This document shows, piece after piece, positions 33,870 to 43,688 of a stretch of 64,000 nucleotides of DNA. The DNA comes from Micromonospora phaseoli (GTDB taxonomy: Bacteria; Actinomycetota; Actinomycetes; Mycobacteriales; Micromonosporaceae): the NCBI RefSeq assembly GCF_900109115.1, contig NZ_FNYV01000005.1, positions 129,509 through 193,508 of the forward strand, read 5' to 3'. The translations under genes and the position numbers were made by a program. The notes beneath the pieces were generated by a model. That model worked only from the letters and a program-made list of their open reading frames with translations, was not told the DNA's origin and made no database searches. The stretch's first letter is position 1; each line of letters starts with the position of its first letter.

Positions 33870-35152
33870 TGACCACCACCGAGGTCCAGGCCCGGCCGAT
33901 GGATCTGCTGCGTTTCGCCACCGCCGGCAGCGTGGACGACGGCAAGTCGACGCTGATCGGCCGGCTGCTCTACGACACGAAGTCGCTGTTCACCGACCAG
34001 TTGGCCGCGGTGGAGGCAGTCAGCGCGGCCCGCGGCGACGAGTACACCAACCTGGCGCTGCTCACCGACGGTCTGCGGGCGGAGCGGGAGCAGGGCATCA
34101 CGATCGACGTGGCGTACCGCTACTTCGCCACGCCCCGACGCAAGTTCATCATCGCGGACACCCCAGGGCACATCCAGTACACCCGGAACATGGTCACCGG
34201 GGCCTCGACCGCGGACCTGGCGCTGATCCTGGTGGACGCCCGCAAGGGGCTGGTCGAGCAGTCTCGGCGGCACGCCTTCCTCTGCTCGTTGCTGCGGGTG
34301 CCGCACCTGGTTCTCTGCGTCAACAAGATGGATCTGGTCGACTTCTCCCAGGACGTCTTCGAGCGGATCGCCGACGAGTTCACCGCGTTCGCCGCGAAGC
34401 TGGACGTCCCGGATCTGACGGTGGTGCCCGTCTCGGCCCTGAAGGGTGACAACATCGTCACCCGCTCGGAGAACATGCCCTGGTACGAGGGGCCGGCGTT
34501 GCTGCACCACCTGGAGCGGGTGCACATCGCCAGCGACCGCAACCTGGTCGACGTCCGTTTCCCGGTGCAGTACGTGATCCGGCCGCAGTCGAGGGTGGTC
34601 ACCGACTACCGGGGCTATGCCGGTCAGGTCGCCTCGGGTGTGCTCAAGCCGGGTGACGAGGTGATGGTGCTGCCGTCGGGCTTCACCAGCCGGATCGCCG
34701 CCGTGGAGACCGCCGACGGTCCGGTCGCGGAGGCGTTCCCGCCGATGTCGGTGACGGTGCGTCTGGAAGACGAGATCGACATTTCGCGGGGCGACATGAT
34801 CTGCCGGCCGAACAACGCCCCGGCGGTCGCGCAGGACATCGAGGCGATGGTCTGCTGGATGGACGAGACCCGCCCGTTGCGGGTGGGCGGCAAGTACGCG
34901 ATCAAGCACACCACCCGTGCGGCGCGGGCGATCGTCCGGGGCCTGCACTACCGTCTGGACATCAACTCCCTGCACCGGGACGACTCGGCGGGCGAGTTGC
35001 GGCTCAACGAGATCGGCCGGGTCCGGTTGCGGACCACGGTCCCGTTGCTGGCCGACGAGTACCGCCGCAACCGCACCACGGGTGGGTTCGTCATCATCGA
35101 CGAGGCCACCAACCGCACGGTCGGCGCCGGCATGATCGTCGAGACCGCCTAA
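33869..35152 (+). CDS. cysN: Sulfate adenylyltransferase subunit 1 (GTPase)
   Basis: 427-aa elongation-factor-like GTPase whose hydrolysis drives APS synthesis by CysD. G1 GSVDDGKS (about 17-24), switch region EREQGITIDVAYRYF, G3 DTPGH (about 95-99), G4 NKMD, and two beta-barrel domains (about 225-425). There is no fused CysC (APS kinase) domain at the C-terminus, unlike mycobacterial CysNC. The start overlaps the cysD stop. No reductase or kinase gene follows; PAPS or APS use must be encoded elsewhere. Confidence 0.97.
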   Translation: MTTTEVQARPMDLLRFATAGSVDDGKSTLIGRLLYDTKSLFTDQLAAVEAVSAARGDEYTNLALLTDGLRAEREQGITIDVAYRYFATPRRKFIIADTPGHIQYTRNMVTGASTADLALILVDARKGLVEQSRRHAFLCSLLRVPHLVLCVNKMDLVDFSQDVFERIADEFTAFAAKLDVPDLTVVPVSALKGDNIVTRSENMPWYEGPALLHHLERVHIASDRNLVDVRFPVQYVIRPQSRVVTDYRGYAGQVASGVLKPGDEVMVLPSGFTSRIAAVETADGPVAEAFPPMSVTVRLEDEIDISRGDMICRPNNAPAVAQDIEAMVCWMDETRPLRVGGKYAIKHTTRAARAIVRGLHYRLDINSLHRDDSAGELRLNEIGRVRLRTTVPLLADEYRRNRTTGGFVIIDEATNRTVGAGMIVETA

Positions 35153-35189
35153 CCCCCCTCCCCTCTTTCCCTCCCTCCTCCTCCCTAGT

Positions 35190-35246
35190 TGATCAAGAGG
35201 TTTTGGTCGGGATCCAGCGTGATATCTGACCAAAAGTTCTTGATCA
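35190..35246. terminator. Bidirectional terminator between cysN and galK
   Basis: TGATCAAGA / TCTTGATCA (35190-35198, 35238-35246) and the inner TTTTGGTC / GACCAAAA (35201-35208, 35228-35235) form a long AT-rich stem between convergent genes. Confidence 0.75.
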
Positions 35247-35250
35247 CCGG

Positions 35251-35291
35251 GTGGGGTGGGGTGGGGTGGGTGGGGTGGGGTGGGTTAGGGG
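35251..35291. repeat. GGGGT-type tract, G-quadruplex candidate
   Basis: About eight consecutive runs of three or four G, separated by single T or TTA, directly after the terminator and reaching into the last codons of galK. The G-rich strand is the template strand for galK. Confidence 0.85.
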
Positions 35292-36454
35292 AGGCGGGTG
35301 GCGCCGGTGGACGGGGTCACGGTGAGGTGGTCGGGGGCGGTGAAGCCTCGTTGGGCGTACGCGGTGGTGACCGCGGCGGCCACCTGGTCGGCGTCGGCGG
35401 CGTCCACCAGGGCGAGTACGCAGCCGCCGAAGCCGCCGCCGGTCATCCGGGCACCGAGCGCTCCGGCCGCCAGCGCCGCCTCGACGGCGGTGTCCACCTC
35501 GGGCACGGTGATGGCGAAGTCGTCGCGCATGGAGGCGTGCGAGGCGGTGAGCAGCCCTCCGATGCGGCGGATCCGCCCGTCGCGGAGCAGTGCGACGGTC
35601 TCCAGCACCCGCTGGTCCTCGGTGACCACGTGCCGGACCCGACGGCGGGTCTCGTCGTCGGGCAGCCGGGCCAGCGCGTCGTCGAGTTCGCTGGCGGGCA
35701 CGTCCCGCAGCGCGGGCACGCCGAGCAGCCCCGCGGCCCTCTCGCAGGTGGCCCGGCGGGCCGCGTACTCGCCGTCGGCGTGTCGGTGTGGGGCGCGGCT
35801 GTCGATCACCAGTACCGCGAGACCGGTGCGGGCCAGGTCGAACGGGATGTGCTCCACCTGCTCGCTGCGGCAGTCGAGGAAGAGGGCGTGTCCGGTGCGG
35901 CAGCGGATCGTCGCCGACTGGTCCATGATGCCGGTGGGCGCGCCGACGTAGTGGTTCTCGGCCCGCTGGGCGAGCCGGGGCTGGTCCTCGGCGGGCAGGT
36001 TCAGCCCGCCGAGGTCGACCAGCGCGGTGAGCACGGCGGCCTCCAGGGCGGCGGAGGAGGAGAGCCCGGCGCCGAGTGGCACGTCGGAGGCGATGGCCAG
36101 CCGGGCGCCGGGTACCCGGTGGCCCGCCTCGCGCAGCGCCCATACGACGCCCGCCACGTACGCCCCCCAGCCGGTGACCCGGCCGGGGGCGGCCACCTCG
36201 TCGGCGCCGAAGGCGACGGTCTCGCCGGTCAACTCGGACCAGACGGTCCAGGCGTCGTCCGCCTGGGTCGCGGCGGCGGCCACGGTACGCAACGGGAGCG
36301 CGAACGGCAGCACGAAGCCGTCGTTGTAGTCGGTGTGCTCGCCGATCAGGTTGACCCGGCCGGGAGCCGCCCAGCGGCCGGCGGGTGCTTCGCCGTACGC
36401 CGTCTGGAAGCCGGTGGTGGCGCGGTGGGCGACGTCGCGGTGGCGGTCGCTCAC
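35285..36454 (-). CDS. galK: Galactokinase
   Basis: 389-aa GHMP kinase phosphorylating galactose at C1 (Leloir pathway). Motifs: GRVNLIGEHTDYNDGFVLP (about 33-51), the ATP loop PLGAGLSSSAALE (about 127-139) and motif III MTGGGFGGCVLAL near the C-terminus. GTG 36454 overlaps the galE stop by 4 bp (GTGA), so galE-galK are translationally coupled. galT is not in this window. The 3' end runs into a G-rich tract; the stop is TAA. Confidence 0.95.
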   Translation of the reverse strand: MSDRHRDVAHRATTGFQTAYGEAPAGRWAAPGRVNLIGEHTDYNDGFVLPFALPLRTVAAAATQADDAWTVWSELTGETVAFGADEVAAPGRVTGWGAYVAGVVWALREAGHRVPGARLAIASDVPLGAGLSSSAALEAAVLTALVDLGGLNLPAEDQPRLAQRAENHYVGAPTGIMDQSATIRCRTGHALFLDCRSEQVEHIPFDLARTGLAVLVIDSRAPHRHADGEYAARRATCERAAGLLGVPALRDVPASELDDALARLPDDETRRRVRHVVTEDQRVLETVALLRDGRIRRIGGLLTASHASMRDDFAITVPEVDTAVEAALAAGALGARMTGGGFGGCVLALVDAADADQVAAAVTTAYAQRGFTAPDHLTVTPSTGATRLP

Positions 36455-37434
36455 CGGCGGTCCACCAACCGCGTGCGGTAGAACGCCCAGGCGTCGGTGA
36501 CCATGTCGTGCAGGGTCGGCTTGCGGGGTTCCCAACCCAGCTCGGCGCGGGCCAGCGCCGACGAGGCGACCAGTTCGGCCGGGTCGCCCTCGCGGCGGGG
36601 CGCCACCTCGACCGGCACCGGGTGTCCGGTGACCTCGCGGACGACCTCGACCACCTGACGGTTGGTGAAGCCGTTGCCGTTGCCCAGGTTGTAGACCCGG
36701 TGCTGCCCGGCCCGCGCCACGTCGAGGGCGAGCAGGTGGGCGCGGGCCAGGTCGGCGACGTGGATGTAGTCGCGGACGCAGGTGCCGTCGGTGGTGGGGT
36801 AGTCGTCGCCGAAGAGTTGCAGCTTCTCCCGTCGTTCGGCGGCCACCTCCAGCGCGATCGGGATGAGGTGGGTCTCGGGGTCGTGCCGCTCGCCGAGGGC
36901 GATGTCGCCGTCGAGGTGGGCCCCGGCGACGTTGAAGTAGCGCAGTGAGACGGCGGCCAGGCCGTGTCCGATCGCCTCGGAGGTGAGCGCCATGTCGACG
37001 GCGAGCTTGGTCGCGCCGTACGTGTTGGTCGGCGCTTTGGCGGCGGTCTCCGGGATGGGCAGTTCGGTGGGGTTGCCGTAGACGGCGGCGGTGGAGGAGA
37101 AGACCAGCCGCGGTACGCCGGCGGCCCGCACCGCGTCGAGCAGCGCCAGCGAGCCGACGGTGTTGTTGTGCCAGTACTTTTCCGGGGCGACCATCGACTC
37201 GCCGGCGGCGATCAGCGCGGCGAAGTGCAGCACGCCGTCGAAACCGGCCTGCGGGGTGAGCACGCTGGCCGCGTCGTGGATGCCGGCCTCGACGTGGATG
37301 GCGTCGGGGGCGAGTGCTTCCCGGTGGCCGGTGCGCAGGTCGTCCAGGACGACCACCTCGTGTCCGGCGTCGAGCAGCATCCGGGTCGCCACGCTGCCGA
37401 CGAAGCCGGCGCCGCCGGTGACGAGCAGTTTCAC
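36451..37434 (-). CDS. galE: UDP-glucose 4-epimerase
   Basis: 327-aa short-chain dehydrogenase-fold enzyme interconverting UDP-glucose and UDP-galactose. NAD-binding GGAGFVGS (7-14), catalytic Ser/Thr in VFSSTAAVYGNP and the Tyr/Lys pair in NTYGATKLAVDM (about 138-149), and GDDYPTTDGTCVRDYIHVAD. GTG 37434 has AGGAGGAA upstream. First gene of a two-gene unit with galK. UDP-galactose could feed catabolism or cell-wall polymers. Confidence 0.95.
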   Translation of the reverse strand: MKLLVTGGAGFVGSVATRMLLDAGHEVVVLDDLRTGHREALAPDAIHVEAGIHDAASVLTPQAGFDGVLHFAALIAAGESMVAPEKYWHNNTVGSLALLDAVRAAGVPRLVFSSTAAVYGNPTELPIPETAAKAPTNTYGATKLAVDMALTSEAIGHGLAAVSLRYFNVAGAHLDGDIALGERHDPETHLIPIALEVAAERREKLQLFGDDYPTTDGTCVRDYIHVADLARAHLLALDVARAGQHRVYNLGNGNGFTNRQVVEVVREVTGHPVPVEVAPRREGDPAELVASSALARAELGWEPRKPTLHDMVTDAWAFYRTRLVDRR

Positions 37435-37592
37435 GTCGGTATTCCTCCTAGCCGGGCCCGTCTGGTCGTAGCCTCGCGCTGATCACCCTACGGTGGCCGG
37501 TTGCGCCCACGCTTTCCCTGCGGCCGGTCCATTCCACCACGAACGAGCACATCTAAACAGAGTCGAACACTCCCGGAGTGGGTGCCGCTGGT

Positions 37593-37598
37593 TACCAT
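37593..37598 (+). promoter_or_regulatory. -10 box (TACCAT) giving a leaderless start
   Basis: TACCAT ends 7 nt before ATG 37606. A dyad CACTCC-C-GGAGTG (37568-37580) lies about 13 bp upstream of it and may be an operator. Confidence 0.45.
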
Positions 37599-37605
37599 CA
37601 CTTCC

Positions 37606-38604
37606 ATGCGGGCAGCGCGTCAGCGCGTACGCCGGCGGCGCGGCCACGATCGGCCCCGCCGCCAACCCGGCCCGCTGGCCCGAGCGGTCGCCCGGGTGGT
37701 CGTCCGGGCCGCCGACGGCACCCTTCGGCTCGTCACCGAACTGCTCGGGGCGGGCCCGGCCGCCGGCCGCGAGCGGATCAGCGAGGCGGAACTGCGGGAC
37801 CTGGTCGCCGCCAACACGGTGCTCGACCCGGTGGGTCGCCGCATCATCGACGAGGTGCTGGTGGCGGGCGCGCGTCTGGTCCGTGAGGTGATGATGCCCC
37901 GCACCGAGGTGGTCTTCCTCTCCGCCGCGTCGACCATCGCCGAGGCGGAACCCATGGTGCGGGCCGGTCCGCACACCCGCTACCCGGTGGTCGACGGCAC
38001 CCACGACGACGTGGTCGGTGTCGTGCACGTGCGCGACCTGCTGCTGGGACCGGACCGGGAGCCGGGCACCACGGTCGGTCAGCTGGCCCGCGAGGTGATG
38101 CGCCTGCCGGCCAGCAAACGGGTGCTGCCCGCGCTGACCGAGATGCGGCGGGAGGGGCACCACCTGGCCGTGGTGGTCGACGAGTACGGCGGCACCGCCG
38201 GCATCGTCACCTGCGAGGATCTGGTCGAGGAGTTGGTCGGGGAGATCCACGATGAGCACGCCGACGCAGCCGATCCCCCGCTCGGCGGGCTTCCGGCGGT
38301 GGTGGAGGGGCGGCTCAACCTCGCCGACTTCGCCGATCGCACCGGCGTGCCGCTGCCCGGCGGGCCGTACGAGACGGTGGGTGGTTTCGTGATGGCCGCG
38401 CTGGGACGGCTGCCGGCGCCGGGCGACGAGATCGCGGTGCCGGCCGACCCGGCCGACCGGCCGGACGGCGGCTGGCTGCTGCGGGTACTGACCCTGGAGG
38501 GACGGCGGGTGGCCCGGCTCGCGGTCACCGCCGCCCGCCTGCCCGAACAGCGACGCGAGGCCGTCGCCAGCATCGAGCGGGCCCGACCCGCCGGCCCGTC
38601 ATGA
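37606..38604 (+). CDS. Soluble CBS-pair / CorC_HlyC protein without DUF21 domain
   Basis: 332-aa protein related to the cytoplasmic half of CNNM/CorC (hemolysin C-type) proteins involved in Mg2+ and Co2+ homeostasis. A very basic N-terminus ([16 protein letters not shown]) leads into the linker (about 30-80), two CBS motifs (about 87-205, with [34 protein letters not shown] and [30 protein letters not shown] split over the pair) and a C-terminal CorC_HlyC domain (about 225-315, [19 protein letters not shown]). The DUF21 membrane domain usual at the N-terminus is missing; the leaderless -10 box supports ATG 37606, so this is not a wrong start. A nucleotide-sensing role is possible. Confidence 0.8.
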   Translation: MRAARQRVRRRRGHDRPRRQPGPLARAVARVVVRAADGTLRLVTELLGAGPAAGRERISEAELRDLVAANTVLDPVGRRIIDEVLVAGARLVREVMMPRTEVVFLSAASTIAEAEPMVRAGPHTRYPVVDGTHDDVVGVVHVRDLLLGPDREPGTTVGQLAREVMRLPASKRVLPALTEMRREGHHLAVVVDEYGGTAGIVTCEDLVEELVGEIHDEHADAADPPLGGLPAVVEGRLNLADFADRTGVPLPGGPYETVGGFVMAALGRLPAPGDEIAVPADPADRPDGGWLLRVLTLEGRRVARLAVTAARLPEQRREAVASIERARPAGPS

Positions 38605-39663
<1,059 letters not shown>

Positions 39664-39699
39664 GCGTCCGCGCGAGGGCGGCGGTGCGGGCACGGATCG

Positions 39700-40269
39700 A
39701 TGGCCGGAGGGGTGGCGCGGAGCGTGGATCAGGGGAACGGATCGTCGACGACCGGCGACACCGTCGAGATCGGCATCGCGGTGGACATTCCGGAGCCGTG
39801 GGGCAGTGTGCTGACCCGGCGGCGGCTGGAGGCCGGTGACCCGAACGCGGTGCAGGCGCACGTCACCCTGCTGGGGCCGACCGAGATCCCGATGACCGCG
39901 CTGCCCGCGGTGGAGCGGCACCTCATCCAGGTCGCCGCCGCCCACCTGCCGTTCACCCTGCACCTGCGGGGCACCGGCACGTTCCGGCCGGTCACCCAGG
40001 TGGTCTTCGTCGCGGTGGCCGCCGGGATCAGCGAGTGCGAACTGTTGGCAGCCGCGATCAACGCCGCCCCACAACTGCGCCGGGAACTACGTTTTCCCTA
40101 CCATCCACACGTGACGGTGGCGCAGGACGTCGCGCCGGAGGCGCTGGACCGGGCGTACGAGGACCTGGCCGACTTCTCCGCGATCTTCGAGGTGGAGTGC
40201 TTCACGCTCTTCTCGCACAGCGGGCAGACGCGGTGGCAGCCGCGCCGGGACTTCCGGCTGGGTGGTTGA
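39700..40269 (+). CDS. 2H phosphoesterase (2'-5' RNA ligase-like)
   Basis: 189-aa soluble protein of the 2H phosphoesterase superfamily, which hydrolyses 2',3'-cyclic phosphates or related RNA ends. The two signature motifs are HVTLLGP (about 52-58) and HVTVAQD (about 138-144), with the catalytic His in each HxT. FPYHPHVTV is a typical context. ATG 39700 gives the longest form; GTG 39724, with GGAGGGG further upstream, is an alternative removing eight residues. The actual substrate is unknown. It lies between trpS and a YihY-type gene. Confidence 0.85.
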   Translation: MAGGVARSVDQGNGSSTTGDTVEIGIAVDIPEPWGSVLTRRRLEAGDPNAVQAHVTLLGPTEIPMTALPAVERHLIQVAAAHLPFTLHLRGTGTFRPVTQVVFVAVAAGISECELLAAAINAAPQLRRELRFPYHPHVTVAQDVAPEALDRAYEDLADFSAIFEVECFTLFSHSGQTRWQPRRDFRLGG

Positions 40270-40347
40270 CCCGTCCGGTGGCGGCCGTCCGGTTTCGTAA
40301 CCGACGGGTTCCGGGCGGGCCGATCAAAGATCGGCGAGGATGACCAC

Positions 40348-41271
40348 GTGAACCTTCTGGGTCGGGTCGAGGCGGCCATCGACGGCCGGCTGGTCGCCGC
40401 GCGTCGCCGCTCCCCGGTCTTCGGGCACCTGTGGCGCGCCGGGGTGCTCTACACCGATCTGCAGGGCGGCCGGCTCGCCGCCGCGATCGCCTACTACGGG
40501 TTCTTCGCGGCCTTCGCCCTCGCCCTGGTCGGGTACGCGATCTTCGGCGCGATCCTGGAGGACAACGACGAACTCCGCGGTGCGGCGGAGGAGTTCCTCG
40601 GTGAGAACCTGCCGTTCCTGGATCCGACGCAGGTCGCCGACAGCAGCGGCACCGCCGGAGTGGTCGGTCTGCTCATCCTGGTGCTCACCGGGATCGGCTG
40701 GGTGGAGGCGATCCGCTCCTCGCAACGGTTGATCCACGGCCTCAACCAGCACCCGGGAAACCTGGTCCTCCGGCGGTTGGTCGATCTCGGCGTGCTGCTC
40801 GTCGTCTTCGTGCTCCTGGGTGTATCGGTGGCGGCGGTGGACGCGCTGGAGTCACTGCTGCGGTTCCTGCTGCGCAGCACCGGCTCGTTCGGGTTGACCA
40901 CGGTCAGCGCCGTGCTCAGCGTGCTGGTCAACGCGGTGCTGGCCACGCTGCTGCTGGTCGCGGTACCCCGGCTGCGGATGAGTCGGGCCCGGCTGCGTCC
41001 GGTGGTGCTGTTCGTCGCGATCGGCATCACCCTGCTCAACACCGTCGGCCGGTTCTGGGTGGGGCGAATCGAGCACAATCCGGCGTACACGGTGGTGGCC
41101 ACCGCCGTGGGCCTGCTGGTCTACCTCTATCTGCTGAACCAACTGGTGCTCTTCGGAGCCGCGCTGGCCGCGACCAGCGAACGTGGGCGGGTGGTGGACC
41201 TGGCCGGCGGCGACGGGCCGGGCGACCCTGATCCGGACAGCGATCCCGGTACCCCGGGTGGTGCCGGCTGA
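40348..41271 (+). CDS. YihY/BrkB family membrane protein
   Basis: 307-aa protein with six predicted membrane helices (about 46-67, 98-118, 144-168, 181-205, 213-232, 247-271). It has the YihY features: an amphipathic N-terminus, GGRLAAAIAYYGFFAAFALAL at helix 1, GWVEAIRSSQRLIHGLNQHP and LYLLNQLVLFGAALAA in the last helix. The C-terminal tail is Gly/Asp/Pro-rich. The family (once called RNase BN by mistake) has no settled function. GTG 40348 follows GAGGATGACCAC. Confidence 0.88.
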   Translation: MNLLGRVEAAIDGRLVAARRRSPVFGHLWRAGVLYTDLQGGRLAAAIAYYGFFAAFALALVGYAIFGAILEDNDELRGAAEEFLGENLPFLDPTQVADSSGTAGVVGLLILVLTGIGWVEAIRSSQRLIHGLNQHPGNLVLRRLVDLGVLLVVFVLLGVSVAAVDALESLLRFLLRSTGSFGLTTVSAVLSVLVNAVLATLLLVAVPRLRMSRARLRPVVLFVAIGITLLNTVGRFWVGRIEHNPAYTVVATAVGLLVYLYLLNQLVLFGAALAATSERGRVVDLAGGDGPGDPDPDSDPGTPGGAG

Positions 41272-41338
41272 GTCGGAACGGGCCGAATCAGCCCCTGTCT
41301 CGCCTGGTAGCGACGATGATGGGCCAGTGGGGGCACTC

Positions 41339-41764
41339 GTGACGTTGGACCTGCCGAGCGACTCGCCGCTGCGCGACCTTCCGTGGATCATCACCTTCGG
41401 TCCGCTCTCCGACGCGGACGAGTGGGAGCCGGTGGTCTGCGGCCCGTACGAGCGCCCGCACGCGCTGGCGCTGGCCGAGGCGGTGGTCGCCGCCGAACAG
41501 CTGATGGCGGTGGTCGAACCGCTGGTGCCCGCGGTGTCGGTGGAGCAGATCCGGGGTGAGATAGCCGCCGCGCAACTGGCCGCACAGGACGAGAGCGTCC
41601 GGGTGGACCAGGCCGACATCTACGGCGACTACGAGGACACCGTCGACGAGGAAGAGGAGCTGGCGGCCGAGTACGACCACGGGACCGACCCGTTGCCGGC
41701 GCCGGACGTGGCCGAGCTGCGTGCCGGTTTCGCCCGGATCGCGGCCCGGCTGACCGGCGGCTGA
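41339..41764 (+). CDS. Unrecognised small acidic protein
   Basis: 141-aa acidic, soluble protein. It begins TLDLPSDSPLRDLPWIITFGPLSD and contains helical segments (HALALAEAVVAAEQLMAVVEPL) and a strongly acidic stretch (YGDYEDTVDEEEELAAEYD). No domain or motif is recognised. GTG 41339 is chosen with TGGGGG upstream; GTG 41327 is an alternative. It follows the YihY-type gene and is closed by a perfect hairpin. Confidence 0.6.
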   Translation: MTLDLPSDSPLRDLPWIITFGPLSDADEWEPVVCGPYERPHALALAEAVVAAEQLMAVVEPLVPAVSVEQIRGEIAAAQLAAQDESVRVDQADIYGDYEDTVDEEEELAAEYDHGTDPLPAPDVAELRAGFARIAARLTGG

Positions 41765-41771
41765 ATACCTA

Positions 41772-41814
41772 CGGTGACCGGCGCCCGGGGGATCGCCCCG
41801 GGCGCCGGTCACCG
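41772..41814. terminator. Perfect 19-bp bidirectional terminator
   Basis: Arms 41772-41790 and 41796-41814 with a GATCG loop lie between the convergent small acidic protein gene and the GH13 gene. Confidence 0.85.
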
Positions 41815-41903
41815 TCGCACCCCCCACCACAAGGGGTCGTGTGCCTAGCCGCCCGGCGGCGCGGAGCACGCCGAACGGCCAGGTCGATGGCGGGCTTACC
41901 CGT

Positions 41904-43535
41904 TCAGTGCCGCTCGAACCAGACGGCCGCGTCGACGGGGAGCAGGTGTCCGCCGTCCTGCTCGGTGAGCGCCTCGCTGGCGACGACCGGTGCGCCGTAC
42001 CCGTCGATCAGTGCCGGCGCGTCACCGGTGTTGACCACGCAGGTCAGCACGGCGTCGCCGGCCGTGCGGTGAAAGGCGAGCACTCCGGGGGCGGTCTCCA
42101 ACCAGGTGATGCCGTCGGTGCCGGCCAGCGCCGGGTGGCGGTGACGGATCCGCAGCGCCGCGCGGTACAGCTCCAGCGTGGAGCCGGGCACGCCGGTCTG
42201 GGCGGCCGCCGAGAGGGCACGCCAGGTGGCCGGGGCCGGCAGCCAACTCAGCGCGCTGCCCGCGGGCCCGAAGCCGTACGGGGCAAGTTCGCCGCTCCAC
42301 GGGATGGGCACCCGGCAGCCGTCCCGGCTCTCGCCGGTACGCAGGAAGGCCGGGTCCTGCCGCAGCTCGTCGGGCAGGTCCAGCACCTCGGGCAGGCCCA
42401 GCTCCTCACCCTGGTACAGGTAGGCGCAGCCGGGCAGGGCGAGCATCAGCAGTGCGGCGGCACGGGCCCGACGCAGCCCGATGTCGCCGTCGCCGTAGCG
42501 GGTCACGTGCCGTTGCCGGTCGTGGTTGGAGAGCACCCAGGTGGTCGGGGCGCCGACGATGGTGGACTCGGCCAGCGCGGTGTCGATCACCTTGCGGAAC
42601 GAGTCGGCCGACCAGGTGGCGTCGAGGAAGTCGAAGCTGAAAGCCTGGTGCAACTCGTCCGGGCCGATGTAGCGGGCCAGCCGCTGCGGGGTCTCGGCCC
42701 ACGCCTCGGCCACCGCCATCCGGCCGCCCGGGTAGCTGTCCAGGATGGGCCGCCAGGCGCGGTAGATGTCGTGCACCTCGTCCTGGTCGAAGTAGGGCAG
42801 CCGGCCCTTGCCGAGCAGTTCGGACTGGCGGCGGCCGGTGGTCATCGAGCTGAAACCGACATCGGGCAGCCCTTCGGCCTTGATCATGCCGTGGGCCACG
42901 TCGATCCGGAATCCGTCGACGCCGCGGTCCAGCCAGAAACGCAGGATGTCCTCGAACTCGGCCCGCACCTCCCGGTGGCGCCAGTTCAGGTCGGGCTGGG
43001 CCGGGTCGAACAGGTGCAGGTACCACTGGCCGTCGGGGACCCGGGTCCAGGCCGGTCCGCCGAAGATGCTCTCCCAGTCGTTCGGAGGCTGCTCGCCGTG
43101 CTCGCCCTTGCCGTCGGCGAAGAGGTAGCGCGCCCGCTCGGCTGAGCCGGGGGCGGCGGCCAGCGCCGCGGTGAACCAGGGGTGCTGGTCGGAGGTGTGG
43201 TTCGGCACGATGTCGACGATGATCCGCAGACCGAGCGCGTGGGCATCGGTCATCATCTCCTCGAAGTCGCCGAGGGTGCCGAACATCGGGTCCACGTCGC
43301 GGTAGTCGGCGACGTCGTAGCCGCCGTCGACCATCGGTGAGGTGTAGAAGGGGGTCAGCCAGAGCGCGTCCACGCCCAGGTCGCGCAGGTAGGGCAGGCG
43401 TTCCCGGATGCCCCGCAGGTCGCCGATGCCGTCGCCGTTTGAGTCGGCGAAGCTGCGGACGTAGACCTGGTAGACGACGGCGGATCGCCACCAGTCGGCG
43501 TCGGAGGTCAGCGGCGAGGGAGTGCTGACGGTCAT
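41904..43535 (-). CDS. GH13 alpha-glucosidase
   Basis: 543-aa cytoplasmic alpha-glucosidase of family GH13 (oligo-1,6/alpha-1,4-glucosidase group). The (beta/alpha)8 barrel begins WWRSAVVYQVYVRSFADSNG. The conserved regions are DIVPNHTSDQHPWF, GFRIDVAHG with nucleophile Asp, VAEAWAE with acid Glu, and LSNHDRQR with the stabilising Asp. The C-terminal beta domain spans about 460-543. ATG 43535 has GGGGAA upstream. It lies directly downstream of the LacI gene on the same strand, with a CTTGCGCAAG palindrome about 110 bp upstream of its start. It would hydrolyse maltose-like oligosaccharides imported by the divergent ABC system. Confidence 0.93.
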   Translation of the reverse strand: MTVSTPSPLTSDADWWRSAVVYQVYVRSFADSNGDGIGDLRGIRERLPYLRDLGVDALWLTPFYTSPMVDGGYDVADYRDVDPMFGTLGDFEEMMTDAHALGLRIIVDIVPNHTSDQHPWFTAALAAAPGSAERARYLFADGKGEHGEQPPNDWESIFGGPAWTRVPDGQWYLHLFDPAQPDLNWRHREVRAEFEDILRFWLDRGVDGFRIDVAHGMIKAEGLPDVGFSSMTTGRRQSELLGKGRLPYFDQDEVHDIYRAWRPILDSYPGGRMAVAEAWAETPQRLARYIGPDELHQAFSFDFLDATWSADSFRKVIDTALAESTIVGAPTTWVLSNHDRQRHVTRYGDGDIGLRRARAAALLMLALPGCAYLYQGEELGLPEVLDLPDELRQDPAFLRTGESRDGCRVPIPWSGELAPYGFGPAGSALSWLPAPATWRALSAAAQTGVPGSTLELYRAALRIRHRHPALAGTDGITWLETAPGVLAFHRTAGDAVLTCVVNTGDAPALIDGYGAPVVASEALTEQDGGHLLPVDAAVWFERH

Positions 43536-43645
43536 CGGGTGTTCCCCGTTCTGTGGCGCGGGACGGCGGCACCCGGCGTGGGCGAGGTGGGACGCGCGGG
43601 TGTCTGAGAAGGATGCCGCGCCGCCGTTGCAAGAGTCAAGCATTC

Positions 43646-43655
43646 CTTGCGCAAG
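43646..43655. promoter_or_regulatory. LacI operator candidate (CTTGCGCAAG)
   Basis: A perfect 10-bp palindrome in the gap between the LacI and GH13 genes; a further half site GTTGCAAG starts at 43627. The same half sites occur at 44788-44817 and 45022-45052. Confidence 0.55.
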
Positions 43656-43688
43656 AACGATGCGCGAGTGCTCCGGTTGCGGCCGGCG

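Noticed and set aside
35153..35189. C/T-rich tract after cysN as a gene fragment
   Set aside because: Pure pyrimidine-rich low complexity next to the terminator; no coding signal.
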